DNA from: Paracamarosporium sp. OC-R06-R3
Taxonomy: Eukaryota > Ascomycota > Dothideomycetes > Pleosporales > Didymosphaeriaceae
DNA length: 64,000 nt
Reading direction: 5' to 3'
Assembly (NCBI GenBank): GCA_019828545.1
Contig: JACVRA010000303.1
Span: forward strand, 296,512 to 360,511
Shown: positions 1 to 12,012 of the stretch, piece by piece
How positions within the stretch are numbered: position 1 is the stretch's first letter
Layout: each line of letters starts with the position of its first letter
Notes under the pieces: model-generated
Seen by the model: the letters and a program-made list of their open reading frames with translations, nothing else
Databases searched by the model: none
What the model was told of the DNA's origin: nothing
Translations under genes and position numbers: made by a program

Positions 1-1839
1 AACGATTCAGCATACTAATCAGTGGTTGCTTTATCAGTCTATGTGGATGGGTCTCTGCAAATCCGTAGTACCTGGAAGTAGATTTGAGTGCGTTGCGGGA
101 TGGTGAGAGATTCACGACATGGAAACGAACCAGAGGGGAAAACATTGACAGTTGTCACGTTTACCGTGCGCTGTCAGCTTCTCCGGCGAAATTCGAACAT
201 TCTTTACGTGAAGTGGAATCGAATGAGACATTCCATTACATGATGTAGAATATGGGTTTTGTGCAAGGAGGTGGCGGAATGTTGAGGTGGTTTGCGTGAA
301 ATGTTATATTAGGTGAAACAGTGAGCAGATTCTTTTAAATGTTGAAGTACTTTGGTGCATGTTCTTTGAATACATCGTAGCTGTTGTAACGACAAAGCAC
401 CTACGCATTACGACAGTCACGTGTGCATTAACATGGTCACGTGCGTATCGATATGGTGACGCGATGATGTTTCGCACACCAACTTACGTGCCGGGGATCC
501 AGGACTTGGAGGCTAGAAGCAAACACGCCCAGAATCATATCTAATAAACAGGAAATGTAAGATTGGACGCGCAGTCAATTCTCCGGGATCCCTGTGGCAA
601 GACGGTTATATCGGCGCCGGATAAGGACTAGCGGGGGCTAGAGCTGGGTAGCGTCTTTCCCAACACTCGATGCTCGATCAAAGACACGAGGAGGGGAGGG
701 TGAGACATGACCCCAAGACGGTGACGGCGCGGTATTGAATTCGAGGGCTGTGAGCAGAAGAGGACACGAGACTTCCGAGGCCAGAGCGCCGCAGAGTGCA
801 GAAAGGGAAGAAGGAGGGGCGGAGTTCGTGTGTCGAAGTGCAGGATCGGCATCGAAATCGCCATCGCCATCGGTAGGATCAACCGAATGGTGTTTCACGA
901 CGGCAGGCATTGTCCGATTGCAGCAAAGAGCAAAAGAGGCGGGCGGTTGTGCAGGCAGAGAGGACACAGTTCACAATTCGCTCAGAAAGGGAGGACAACG
1001 GAGAGGCACGGTGTGGAAACGAAAGCTGATGGGCGTGGCGCGCATGACCAACTCGGTTCTCGTATTATTGAACACATGCCGCGCGTTGGATGTTATCGAC
1101 GCATCAAGACGAGGCGAAAGCAGAAAGTAGAAAGGTCGATGGCGGGCGTCAGTATCTATCGAACGAGCAGCAATTTCGCAGAGTGTTGCAGGATCCGGGG
1201 ATGCTGTTATCTTTAATGAGCAGTGGATAAGACCGTTGATAGCCCTGGAGAGCTTGGGGCGCCACTCTCGGACTGGAGATCAGCGGGCGGCAGCCGAGCG
1301 AAGGGATGTATTGGGAGGCTGAGCAGCGAGCGAGCGCCAGCATCGACGAAGGGCAGGGAGCCCACTGGGAGCATGCTGGAAACAGCGCTCCTCTCCAGCT
1401 ATATTCCCATGGCGGCCGCGCACGATGCAGGAGACGATTGGAAGGATCGCCATGGCGCTGGCAAATCCTGCTTTTTGCTAGCTGCGTTGAGGCTCTCTTT
1501 TGCGTCAGACGTGGAAAGAGGCTTGGTGGTTGCCCCGGAGCACGGCCGCTACCCCAAACCGGCATGGCCTGTCAGCGCCATGTTGCGCGCTGCGACCTTG
1601 GCTGTCTCTCGACTCGACCGTCTTCCCGTCAAAGGCGCCTGTCATCAGACCTGAGTTTGTCTTGTGTCGTTCATTGAAGCCGAACAGCAGAACCGCAGTC
1701 GTTTTCGAAATCCCCAGCGCGCTCGCTCCCCGTCACTGCAAGGCTGGGCGCCTTTTCACAAGAAGCACCGGTGCCCGCCGTCGTTCAGCCTACTGAATAC
1801 TAGCCCACTTCCGCGGGTTATCGCCGCGACACTGGCACA
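1..1839. other. Upstream region of btgC, no gene recognised
   Basis: No convincing gene. Between about 640 and 1800 the sequence is GC-rich and open in several frames on both strands, but the translations are low-complexity, Arg/Ser-rich and mutually overlapping, which is what GC-rich non-coding DNA gives. It probably holds the promoter and leader of the glucanase gene that follows. The first 600 bases are more AT-rich and show nothing I can name. Confidence 0.5.
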
Positions 1840-3902
1840 ATGGCATACCAGCAGCCGCGCGACTTCTCGCCCGTATCACCAGACACCTCCATGATACCTC
1901 CGCTGCCGCCACCGCACCGCAGTCCAGTCGGCATGGACAGCAACAATCGCAGCCAGTACCAGGACCCCAACAACTACTCCGACTACTCGCCCCCAGAAAC
2001 GACCCCCGGCGCAGATGGGTTAGGAGACCATGCAGCGGGCGGAGGAATCAACGGCCTCGCGTCAGGCGTCGCCAATTCCCACGAGAGAGAAAGCGGCGTG
2101 CAGGCTATGCGAGACATGAATAACTACAGCACACCGATGGGCGTACCGCCGCACCAGACACCCTTCGCAGATGCCTACGCATACGATTCGCCCACGCCGC
2201 CGCGACCGATACATTCACCTTATAACGTCTCCAACCAAACACTCGGTTCGGGTCGGTTCGGAGCTGCGGGCGCGTATTCAAGTGCCAGTTCGATGCACAG
2301 CTCACAGCACAGCGCGCCGCTTTCATCGCCAACCGTTGTTCCCTATTCAGACAACCCCTATTCTCGCTATTCCTCGTCGAACTTGAACCTAGCACCACAG
2401 ATGGGTATCATCAACCCCACCGAAGTAGCGGATGACGACGATTGGGGCATGGCGCCCCCACAAGCCAAACGACGGTCGTTATTTACTCGTGATGGCACAC
2501 CAGGAGCAGCGGCAGGAGCAGGAGTCGCCACGGGTGCTGCCACGGGAGCTGCTGCGGGAGCTATGTCGCGGGATGGGAATGGGAGCTACGACGCTGTACC
2601 AACCGGCGAGAACACTGCACCTGCAGCCGCAAGAGGGGAGAAGTCCGAGTGGCTAGAGCAGCAAAACCACGGCAGGAAAAGGCTCATGTGGGGAGTCATC
2701 GCTGTCATCGCCATCGTGGTGGTAGGCGCTATACTCGGAGGCGTCTTGGGAACCGTGTTAAATAAGCACGGTGGAGGAAGTGCTGGACCAGGAAAGAGTG
2801 GTACCACCGCTAGTTCCGTTGCAGAAGACAACAAAGACGACCTGGGCATCGACTCAGACGAGATCAAGGACCTACTGAACAATAAAAACCTCCACAAGGT
2901 CTTTCCCGGAATGGACTACACGCCTCTCAACGCCCAATACCCCGACTGTCTGCACGTTCCTCCGTCACAGAACAACATTACGCGTGATATGGCCGTTATG
3001 TCGCAGTTGACGAATGCTGTGCGTCTCTACGGAACTGATTGCAATCAAACCGAGATGGTCTTGCACTCCATAGACAGGCTTGAGCTCACGGACATGAAGG
3101 TCTGGCTTGGCGTATGGTTAGGAAATAACGACACTACCAACGATAGGCAGGTTTCCGCCATGTGGGAGATCATCGATAAGCACGTCGTGCCCAAATGGAA
3201 GGACGGTAAAGACCATCAGTTCAAGGGCGTCATCGTTGGCAACGAAGTCCTTTTCCGCAAGGACCTCTCCAAAACCGAACTGCTGAAGTACATATCAACC
3301 ATCAAGGACAGCATTACGGACATAGGGAAAAAGTACAATGTCGACGACACTAAGCTGCCCATTGCCTTGTCTGACCTTGGCGACAACTGGACCGCCGACA
3401 TGGCTACCAAAGTGGATGTGGTGATGTCGAACGTCCATCCCTTCTTTGCCGGTGTCGAGGTCAAGAAAGCTGCGGGCTGGACCTGGGACTTCTGGAATGG
3501 GCATGACGTTGCGCTCACAGCGGATGATACCTCTATCAAACAAGTCATCGCAGAGGTCGGTTGGCCTACTGGTGGTGGCAACGACTGTGGGTCTTCAGAC
3601 TGCACGTCCGACACGCAGGGTTCCATTGCGGGCGTCTCAGAGCTGAATCAATTCATGGAAGACTGGATTTGCCCCAGTATGAAGAACTCCACCGAATATT
3701 TCTGGTAAGTTATCTCTGTTTTCCGCGATTTTCGCGCAGTGCTGATGAGTGATACAGGTTCTCTGCCTTTGATGAGCCGTGGAAGATCATGTATAATGAA
3801 AAAGGCAAGGAGTGGGAAGACAAGTGGGGCCTCATGGACGTGAACCGCAACCTGAAGAAAGGCGTCACCATCCCCGACTGCGACGGCCAGACCGTGTCAT
3901 AA
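1840..3902 (+). CDS. btgC: Glucan endo-1,3-beta-glucosidase, GH17, BTGC type
   Basis: Cell-wall beta-1,3-glucanase anchored as a type II membrane protein. Two exons, 1840-3704 and 3758-3902, with a 53-bp intron (GTAAGT...ACAG), give 669 residues, close to the family's usual 670-690. Residues 1-275 are a disordered Pro/Ser/Asn/Gln-rich cytoplasmic region. A single membrane helix lies at about 281-306 ([16 protein letters not shown]), followed by a Gly/Ser linker and the GH17 domain from about 355. The two catalytic glutamates are visible: E469 in VGNEVLF (acid/base) and E572 in [10 protein letters not shown] (nucleophile). Splicing restores the conserved end, with FSAFDEPWK following the Trp codon at the junction. 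The start is the first ATG of a long proline-rich N-terminus typical of the family. The family remodels wall glucan during growth. Assignment is secure; the regulatory role of the long tail is unknown. Confidence 0.93.
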
Positions 3903-6682
3903 GGCCTCCACAAAATTGCTCTCTAACTTTCTATTACGACTCGAGTTGACTCGTGTTTTCTGTCTGCATAAGCTTGGCGTTTTGCGGCGTTTGTTCGATA
4001 CCGGCTGGCTTGGTTTTGTTTCGGCTACGATTCGGTCTGTGTCTCTACTTGGTTGATGTTGGGCTGGCTCATGGACCACATGGCATGGCATGATATGGTA
4101 TGTATATTGGAGGGTCTGCTTGACGCTGCATCCTGGCAGCTTCGGCAATACGAATACGGATTAGATGATTGGAATTTGTGTATAAGGGATATAGTATATT
4201 TTCCATGGCGCGGAGGAGTTTTGTTCTCAAGTGAGTGTTCGTTTGGGGGAGGAAGTAGGGAAGGGGCGGGGCAATTGTGCAAAACGAAGCGGAAGATGTA
4301 GATAGTTAAATGACTACCTCGTCCTGAGGGATGGAATGAATATATCACGGCTTTACCTTCTATCTCATGTGTTGTTTGGAATTTCACAAAATGCAGTCTC
4401 TGGAAGTTCGATAACGGAATATCCAGTACATCATTATCCTACTCTCCTCCATCCGAACAATCTATACCATATAGATGTAACTCTGGAACCTATCCTGAGA
4501 TCATATACGCGTCACTCTTTTCTCACGCATGTCTTTACATCCACCTCTAGCCTATCGTGGCTATGGCTGGCTTCAAAGTCACCAACATTGCAACTTATTG
4601 TTCCATTTTACATTGATGCTTAGTCAATGATACAAGCTCTGAGAGACAGATTTCTCCAAGTCTACCACATAGAGAAGGACGCGGCGAGGCTATAGCAATA
4701 AAGCTTCTCTTTCTTATGGCTTCGCTTTTGTTGGTCTAATTCTTTCGAATGGGCATCGGATACTGAAGAGATGATCGGTAGGGGTTTAGCCAATTGCATC
4801 ACGTCAGATCGCATCTGCCTCTCGAACTTGTACTTGAGTGACTTTCTGATCCGCATTCAGCCGAGTTGTCATCGTTAATCTAAAGCTTGGATCTCACGGC
4901 GCAGCAAGTGTAATGTAGAAAAGACAATAAGAATCGTAGACTGGGACTCGTAGGTAAAGGCGTAAAAAGACGGTCTGTGCTAGGTAATAGCAAGACAGAA
5001 TAATACAGGCACCTGCTAGTCTTGATATGTTGGTCGGATTATTCGTCAGTCCATCAAGTAAGCGAAAAGAGTTGAGTCACTGTCTACCTCTAGCGTACTA
5101 GAGTATTTGGCATCTCTCGTCAGTGCTTGTTTCGGGATTTTCTTGCGTGATCTGGAAAGTGGGACATTGAGTGGAATGCTTCGAAAATGACCAGCTATAG
5201 TAGGAAGGCTGGCAGAACTTGACATGAATTGTGAATAGAAAACAAGGGGGAAGGGCGCTGTTGCTCATAAGCTGGACCTTTAAGGTCTCGCCCCGTTCCA
5301 GAACTGTTAATAAGGAAAGTGTTGAAGGGCGTTGGATACATCCCACGATCAAACAAGGATCGACACTCAATTCCACAGGAGGTTCATTTCAGCAGGTGAC
5401 AAAATCTATGCTCGATTGATGCATGTCGAACTCGCTTTAAGTCTCAGCTTGTCAGTGGCAGCTAAATTGCATCAATAAAGTCGTACCTAAAGGAGTAGCG
5501 CTCCATTGCTGATGTGGGGTGGAGGTAATAGACGGTGGAAGGTCTTTGTACAGCCCGGTTGAAGCAGTATGCTGACTAGAATATAGTGTCGTGGACATGG
5601 ATGCACATAGCGTAATAGGAATGCACGCTATGAACCCGAAAGACGTATGTCACCCATCGGGAGCGCTCCCGAGTTTGCGTGAGCGCAGGTCTCTTTACCA
5701 CTCGCTGTAGGATGAGGAGTGCAGAAGCATGTGCAGCTATCAGATCGAGATGAAATCCCTGCCGATACCGGTCAAATTTGAGCCCGCTTAAAGAATGATC
5801 TGAAGTTAGTATGTTATGATGCATCTTGGCGCGCCCTATCAATGACCTGCAACACGCCCTGCGCAACCCCAACCCACTAGAACGCTATTCTCGGGAAACC
5901 AAACGTGTTCGTAAAAGCTAGGCTAACGCTACTAGGTATACCTCTCCGGCCTCTGCTGCTATCCCTCAGTGTCTTAGGTTAGGGGCAGGGTTAGTCTGGA
6001 CCCTGACACATATTGTGGAACACAGCGCAACGGGGAACGAAATGAAACACTCTTCTCTAGTTAAATTTGTTATTTTTCTGCTTAGTGTTTGTATGCAGTA
6101 CAAGGGCCCACACGAGGCTGTTATGACGATCGAGACGGTTTGGTATACCGCTCACAACGGATCACCTTGAGCATAGCTGATCTATAAGCAATGTGTCAAC
6201 GTATGATCATGTCGTGATTTTAGTATCAAAGAATGAAAGGAAAGACAATTTTTGAATACTCTCTATATTTAATTAACATTGCGAGCTCGTTTATCAGTAG
6301 ATGGGATAACGTGGGAGAGAACTTTTTGTTTGATGTTCAGATGTAACGTTGCAGAGGGAAATTGGTTTGACTAGAGTATTACTAACAGCTAAACTGATGT
6401 TGCTCTTTCCATAAGTCAGCACTGTAGCGTTTTAAGTTTTCGACTCGACGAAAACCATGCCTTTGTCACTGACAACTCATGAGTCGATCATTTTTATTGG
6501 CGGATTATGCCAAGGCTGTCTTCCTTCTAAATCAATCTTATTAGGGACCGGTCTCGGATGCAGTGTGCGCTGTACATCCCCGCAGCTAGTGCACAGCATG
6601 GCTATTTGCACACCATACATAACAGCCTTCTTCAAAATCTCTTCCTCGGTCTTGATTACCGGATACACGCCAGTAGCACGAC
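3903..6682. other. Intergenic, no gene recognised
   Basis: About 2.8 kb between the glucanase and the transporter. Only short scattered open frames on both strands, none with a domain, splice support or coding-like composition. The first 400 bases probably contain the btgC 3' untranslated region; the last few hundred the transporter promoter. No repeats or RNA genes were recognised. Confidence 0.5.
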
Positions 6683-8045
6683 ATGGCACGCAGCCGTGAG
6701 CCCTCTGCAATCGCCCTCCAAAATACCCATGTCGATCCACAAGATACCTCAGACGAGGGAATTGCTCAACACCACACTTTGCTGCCTGTGGATAGCGGAC
6801 CGGCTGCATGGAAGTTTCTTTTCGCAAGTTTCATTGTGGAAGCTCTCTTATGGGGTAAGAGTAAGATCTTTCTTTTCAGATAGGGCTAATGAAGTGGCCG
6901 TAGGCTATCCGCTGTGTTTTGGTATTTTCCAGGAGTATTACATGCAACATCCAGATTTTATGGATGATTCCAACATCCCTACTATCGGAGCATTGTCTAC
7001 CGGGATTTACTTCCTTAGTGCACCTTTCGTCCTGCCGTTTGTACTAAAATTCCACCGCCAACAACGACTGATGGTTTTCATTGGCTGGATTGCCTGCACG
7101 CTTTCAACCCTGGGAGCATCTTTTTGCACTACAATCACCGGTCTTATCGCTACACAGGGGGTCGCGTATGGAGCAAGTTTCCTAGTATTGTACTTTCCTC
7201 TCATCTGCATGCTTGATGAGTGGTTTGTACAGCGTCGCGGTCTCGCTTATGGCGTGTTATACGGTGGTGGCGGGCTGAGCGGTATCTGCTTCCCGTTTTT
7301 GTTATCAACTCTGCTCTCACGGTTTGGCTACAAAATGACATTGCGTATCATCGCAGCAGCTCAGTTCGTCCTCATTTTGCCGGTCATCCACATGATCAGA
7401 GGAAGATTCCCATCCTCCGGCCGCGGGGCAATCAGGAAGATGGACGTTAGCTTCTTGCGCGAACCTTTATTCTATTGCTTCGCGATATCCAACTTATTAC
7501 AGGGACTTGGGTATTATATCCCAGCTCTCTACTTGCCAACTTACGCCTCGGCGCTCGGCTTATCCAAATCATCCGGAGCTTTGGCCTTGGCCCTGAACAA
7601 TCTTGCTACTATGGCCGGTCAGCTAGTCTTTGGGTGGCTCTCAGATCGAACGCATAGAGTACTTATCCTCGTGTTCGCTTCCTCATTATGCGCTTCTAGT
7701 GCAACGTTCTTAATTTGGGGATTTGCCCGCTCTCTAGCAACCCTGATTATCTTTGCACTTGTCTATGGCTTCTTCGCGGGCGGGTTCGTTGTATTATGGT
7801 CAAAGTTTGGCACATCTGTAGCTGAAGACCCACAAACAGTCTTCAGCCTGATGGCCTTCGGGCGAGGCGTTGGATATGTTCTTACAGGTCCCATCGCTTC
7901 TAGCCTGGTAGCGGGCGAGATATCGTCTACGTACGGTCTCAAAAGATTCCTGCCCTTGACTTTGTTCGTGGGTGGTATGATGTTTTGCTCTTCTCTGAGC
8001 ATCTCTGGGCTTTACTTGCGCCATCCAAGACGTCGTGTAGTATAG
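6683..8045 (+). CDS. MFS transporter, monocarboxylate-porter-like
   Basis: Major facilitator superfamily membrane transporter of the fungal monocarboxylate transporter-like group. Exon 1 is 6683-6854 and exon 2 is 6904-8045, with a 49-bp intron (GTAAGA...GTAG), giving 437 residues. Splicing recreates the family's first-helix signature: VEALLWG joins YPLCFGIFQEYY. The N-terminus before it is a short hydrophilic tail of about 42 residues. About 11-12 hydrophobic segments follow. A central loop at the half-way point has the basic stretch expected between the two six-helix halves, and GWLSDRTHR near residue 330 resembles the MFS loop motif. A frame that begins upstream at 6558 without the intron is open, but its N-terminus matches nothing. 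Substrate unknown: the family covers monocarboxylates, riboflavin and secondary metabolites. Confidence 0.85.
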
Positions 8046-9252
8046 ATGGTCAGACCATCCTACAGGCGATGCGATCAAACACCGCTTCGTACAGGATACT
8101 CTTCTGGGAGAAAACAGGCAAGCTTTCTTTCATGAGCTTTAATAATGGAGCTTGATCTTGCGATCCTTAGGCACTCCCTGACCTAGCAGTACCCTGGGCT
8201 TTCCACATTAGGTGATACGTCAAGTCGCGCTGGCAACAGCCATTTTGGTTTGCACATAAACTGTAGGTACCTGTCTCGGATCAGGAGCCTAGGATGTGAA
8301 GGGCAGAGAGTACTGTCATCTTCATGAGTCGGTCACTGACCACACAACCCTCGCGCAGTGGCCATAAATCGGTTACTAAATAAAATGGAATCTGCAGTAC
8401 AATGGCGCAAATTTTCCTGCTATATCTACTGCAAGAGTGGTTGTTATAGGGTTTCTGAAAGTATTCTGTTAATATGTACAACGCGCAGGGTCGGACGCAC
8501 CCCGTCATCCCGGCGTTTGTATAAGCGTTCCCCTCATGGTGCGGCACCACTGCATTGCTTGGACAAATCGATGCGATAGATTGGTTCGGCGCTCTCTGAT
8601 TCGGATAGTCTTGATGACGCGATTCCATCTCATGACGTATAGGCCACAAGACCTGAGAAACCTGACCTTAGATTTAAGCAATTTGATAGTCACTACGACA
8701 ACATCACCACATATAGTAAGAAGATAGGTAAGGGTTGAAGGAAACGAATACTGGGGTTTCTTCTAGATCATCTGAGAAAATGCATTTCCAAATGCAATAT
8801 CTACAATACCAGTCAAATCACCTCAACACCAATGGTTCCATACGCTGTGTAACCGTGGAATAATTACAACAAGTCAAAACTACGATGTGTAGCACGAGGA
8901 ATAGAATAGCGATATTCTCTGCACGCCTCTACGTTTCGCCATTATATATAGGCTGTTGTAGTTCCTCGAAGCGAATATGCAAGTGTCTACTTGAATAAAT
9001 TCCCCTTTCACATGTTAAAATTCCATATGATTCTGTGTTGTTGAGGCAGCATAGGCACGTAATAGGTTTACACACGGCTGAGCTTCCGAGGTCGGGAGCC
9101 GATCCGAGATTCGTTAGTGCTAGCCACTCTACCCGTGGACACCTGCAGCAAATTTTCTTGCATGAAGTCGACGCAGCTGCAGATGTCAAGTCAAGTCTCC
9201 TTTTGCTCCATAGTCACCAGTCCGAGACCTAACATAGTCGTTCAACGCATCG
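8046..9252. other. Intergenic, no gene recognised
   Basis: About 1.2 kb, AT-rich, with short open frames on both strands that look random. Contains the 3' end of the transporter unit and the promoter of the acetyltransferase. Nothing else seen. Confidence 0.5.
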
Positions 9253-9977
9253 ATGTATAACTTGCAAGATACGATTGACACTCCTCGGCTCCATCTTGAG
9301 CGGTTGAAAGATACGTCCGAAGGATCGCAGCATGTGCAGTGGTTTCATGAGCTTTGGTCTGATGAGGCTGCCACAGGTTGGAGGTATGCATTACATAGCA
9401 CATGCGTTATCGTTTAGTCACTAAGTGTTGCAAAAGTGTACATGGCAAATGCCACACCAAAATCGAAAGTCGTAATTGGATGATCGAGCACATACAGAAG
9501 TGGGATAACATCATATACGCCGTTTTTGTGCCAGCGTCGGGTCCAGCTTCGGACGGTGACTCTCAGTCTGTGTTTCCGGGGACTCTTGTTGGTGCTGTGA
9601 GCTTGCGGCTCCAGCAGGATGGCCCTACGATTTCCCCCCCGATTCGCTCCGTTATCGACAATCTTGCAGAGTCTTACCAACAAAGCCAGGACAGTCCTCT
9701 GGATTTCCGGGTCTTAGGATATTGGTTCTTTGAATTTGCATGGGGGAAAGGATACGCAACGGAAGCAAACAAAGCTCTCTTCGATACGTACAAACAAGCT
9801 TTGGCTCACACGCCCATATATATCGAGGCCGGCGTGGATGTCGAAAATCCGGCAAGTCTTCATGTCTTGAAAAAGCTTGGCTTCACGAAAGTTGGCTGGA
9901 AAGATGAAAAGGAACCAGTATTTCTGGCAGGAGCTTGGCGGGATCCTGGGTATTGGATATATGGCTTATACTTGTGA
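9253..9977 (+). CDS. GNAT-family N-acetyltransferase (RimJ/RimL-like)
   Basis: Likely acetyl-CoA-dependent N-acetyltransferase of the fold that includes RimJ/RimL. Two exons, 9253-9383 and 9437-9977, with a 53-bp intron (GTATGC...AAAG), give 223 residues. The intron is needed: exon 1 carries the typical opening TPRLHLERLKDTSEGS, and exon 2 alone would lose it. Splicing joins ATGWS to VHGKCHT. Later features are GTLVGAVSLR (strand 4), FFEFAWGKGYATEA, which holds the acetyl-CoA-binding R/Q-x-x-G-x-G/A loop in a variant form, and NPASLHVLKKLGFTKVG, the C-terminal GNAT helix and strand. Single-gene transcription; the neighbours give no clue to substrate. Acceptor molecule unknown. Confidence 0.85.
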
Positions 9978-10189
9978 TAGTTGAGTTAATCTACTTGCTT
10001 AGAAGACTATAATAGGGTTAAAGTAGAGGTAAGGCTAATAGGATTAGGGTTAGCGTATAAAGTTAACTAACTTTTGAGTCAGCTAAGGCAAACCTCAGGT
10101 AAGGCTGACCTGCTATGTGCCTGCTAACACAATCATAGCTTGTCCTTCATGATACCTTTGATCCTTATTCCACATACATCTCAAACGGC

Positions 10190-11488
10190 ATGAATGTAGA
10201 AAGCTGTATCCGGCTACACAATTCTATTGTTGCGCATGCACTAACAAACCGTCTCTGCGATCACCAACACAGAGTTCAGCGCGACTGGTTCGCTGCGCAC
10301 AACCTCGATCCATCGTCGCCAGGCCTCGACTTCGCTATTGACGACAACCTAAGAAGATTTCTTGAGGGGATTGACGTCGTAGTTGCGGAAGAGCATCAAC
10401 ATTCTGCCTTCACTCCCTTCCTTGTCGGCATCGCTGGACCCAATGAGCTGCGGCCTCAACAATGGGAAGACTGCGACGATTATGACAACGAATGCATTCT
10501 CCTGTACAAGAGCTCGAGCTTGAATCATGAAACAGGTGGGTTGGTGCTGAGTCTAGTTACGCAACAAGTCTGTTATGTGAGCGATATCTATGAAAGCCCT
10601 CGCGAGTGTCTTTGGGGCGACCTTGACAAGGTTCTAGAGGTATATACGCAGTGTATGACCGCTGGAAAATTTGTCTTTGAGCAACCAGGAGGTTGGCGAG
10701 TGGAAGAATTTACTGTGGACGAACTGAATTTAACGTTGGAGATGTGGGACAATCTGATTACTTCAATTGTAGCGAGATTGCCTCCGTTGACGACTGAAGC
10801 GAGTCGGCAGCTGGGGGTTGACAGCCCAGCCCTTATACCTAACCGCATTCTCGACATGTACCCCGCCATACCACCGTTTGCTCGCGTATTTCTGTCGCGG
10901 GCGAAGAAACCACCTTTCAGATATATTGCGCCACAGCTGCAGGTTCCTGACGAGGACTTCGTCCATCGGATGGGAGCAGCATTACAGGAAAGAGATCCGA
11001 ATGCCTCTCTCGCTACCCCGCTGCATCAAACAATCGACTGCCCTCGATTTCTGCTATTTCCATGGAGCGTTCCAGGCGTTCCATTGCGCTCCCAAGATGA
11101 TTCAGACCGATGGCAGCTGCCTGGCGGGCGCTCCCAAATCCTTGACAATCGCGCCGGGTTGTATCTCACCCCTGATCTTATCCATTCACATGCTAGCACG
11201 TTACTCCTGCCATTCTCGATTGGCGAAAACGGTCATGTGTTGACAGGAGACGGCTCTGACGTCGAGCGACCTGGTCAAGACGTCATATACCGACATGGCA
11301 TGTGTAACCCGTTCATGCCTGATCACGGAACGCCTTTAGCTGCGATACTAGTTAACTGGTGGGAGCAGCTTGAGAATAGCTATTGGACCGTGGATGAGCA
11401 GGGTGTCGCTGGTGGTGAGCAACTGTGGAGAAAAGCAGACACCGAAGAAGACGCTGAAGACTTTAAAACTGAATGGGTCTGCTTTTGA
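10190..11488 (+). CDS. Hypothetical protein, 432 residues
   Basis: Intronless frame with even coding composition; I do not recognise a domain. No signal peptide or membrane helix. Visible features are an acidic stretch EDCDDYDNE around residues 96-104, a Pro/aromatic-rich centre (YPAIPPFARVF, PWSVPGVPL) and an acidic C-terminus. The start is the first ATG after in-frame stops, shortly downstream of a TC/CA-rich leader. The protein resembles uncharacterised single-domain cytosolic proteins of moulds only in general style. It sits 0.2 kb after the acetyltransferase on the same strand, which says little in a fungus. Real gene likely; function unknown. Confidence 0.7.
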   Translation: MNVESCIRLHNSIVAHALTNRLCDHQHRVQRDWFAAHNLDPSSPGLDFAIDDNLRRFLEGIDVVVAEEHQHSAFTPFLVGIAGPNELRPQQWEDCDDYDNECILLYKSSSLNHETGGLVLSLVTQQVCYVSDIYESPRECLWGDLDKVLEVYTQCMTAGKFVFEQPGGWRVEEFTVDELNLTLEMWDNLITSIVARLPPLTTEASRQLGVDSPALIPNRILDMYPAIPPFARVFLSRAKKPPFRYIAPQLQVPDEDFVHRMGAALQERDPNASLATPLHQTIDCPRFLLFPWSVPGVPLRSQDDSDRWQLPGGRSQILDNRAGLYLTPDLIHSHASTLLLPFSIGENGHVLTGDGSDVERPGQDVIYRHGMCNPFMPDHGTPLAAILVNWWEQLENSYWTVDEQGVAGGEQLWRKADTEEDAEDFKTEWVCF

Positions 11489-11587
11489 TAGCAATTTCCT
11501 AGAACACCTTCATTCACAACCCTAATCTAGCCACTGTCCTTGCTGTCCCATCCTACACAATCGCAGTATCCACATAGCGAGTCCATG

Positions 11588-11980
11588 TCATCTAGAACCA
11601 GGTTTTATTATGGCTACCGAAGACACAAGATAGCTTGGCTCAGGTGGCGGAATGAAGCGTTTCTCGGGAAGGCCAGCAAAATCATGCAGATCTGCGGCCA
11701 TGGCACGCTTTCGCAACCAAGCAGCGCTGTTTACACCTGCGGGTAACTCTCCTGGCCCAACTGTCAGAGGATCAGGTCTCCAGACCTGTGTGGATCCGGA
11801 ATTGTATATCAACGGAGAAAAGAACATGGTATCTAAAACATCAACACGGAAACCATGATCTGAGATGGTAACACCGCGCCCACCCGCCGTGAAACAAGCG
11901 TAGCAACGATGCCCGGGGCTTTGGGAATTGAGCCCATATTTCTGGATGAAGCCAGCAGCATCGCTTATATAGCTGAATAT
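11588..11980 (-). CDS. Possible hypothetical coding fragment
   Basis: On the minus strand a frame reads about 130 residues with protein-like composition (for example GHRCYACFTAGGRG and WRPDPLTVGPGELP), ending in a stop at 11588. Upstream of about 11980 the same frame continues but looks non-coding; a TTTTCATATTCAG stretch there could be a splice acceptor, so the real start may lie in an unseen exon. No domain recognised. It may instead be an antisense shadow of upstream exons of the plus-strand CorA-like remnant. Confidence 0.3.
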   Translation of the reverse strand: MFSYISDAAGFIQKYGLNSQSPGHRCYACFTAGGRGVTISDHGFRVDVLDTMFFSPLIYNSGSTQVWRPDPLTVGPGELPAGVNSAAWLRKRAMAADLHDFAGLPEKRFIPPPEPSYLVSSVAIIKPGSR

Positions 11981-12012
11981 GAAAATGAAGCATTTGCTCA
12001 GACATTTTGTAG

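Noticed and set aside
640..1800. Several overlapping plus and minus frames of 100-143 codons
   Set aside because: Composition follows GC bias in all frames; no domains, no splice-supported joins.
10020..10070. TTAGGG and GGGTTA words, telomere-like
   Set aside because: Only single imperfect copies, no tandem array.
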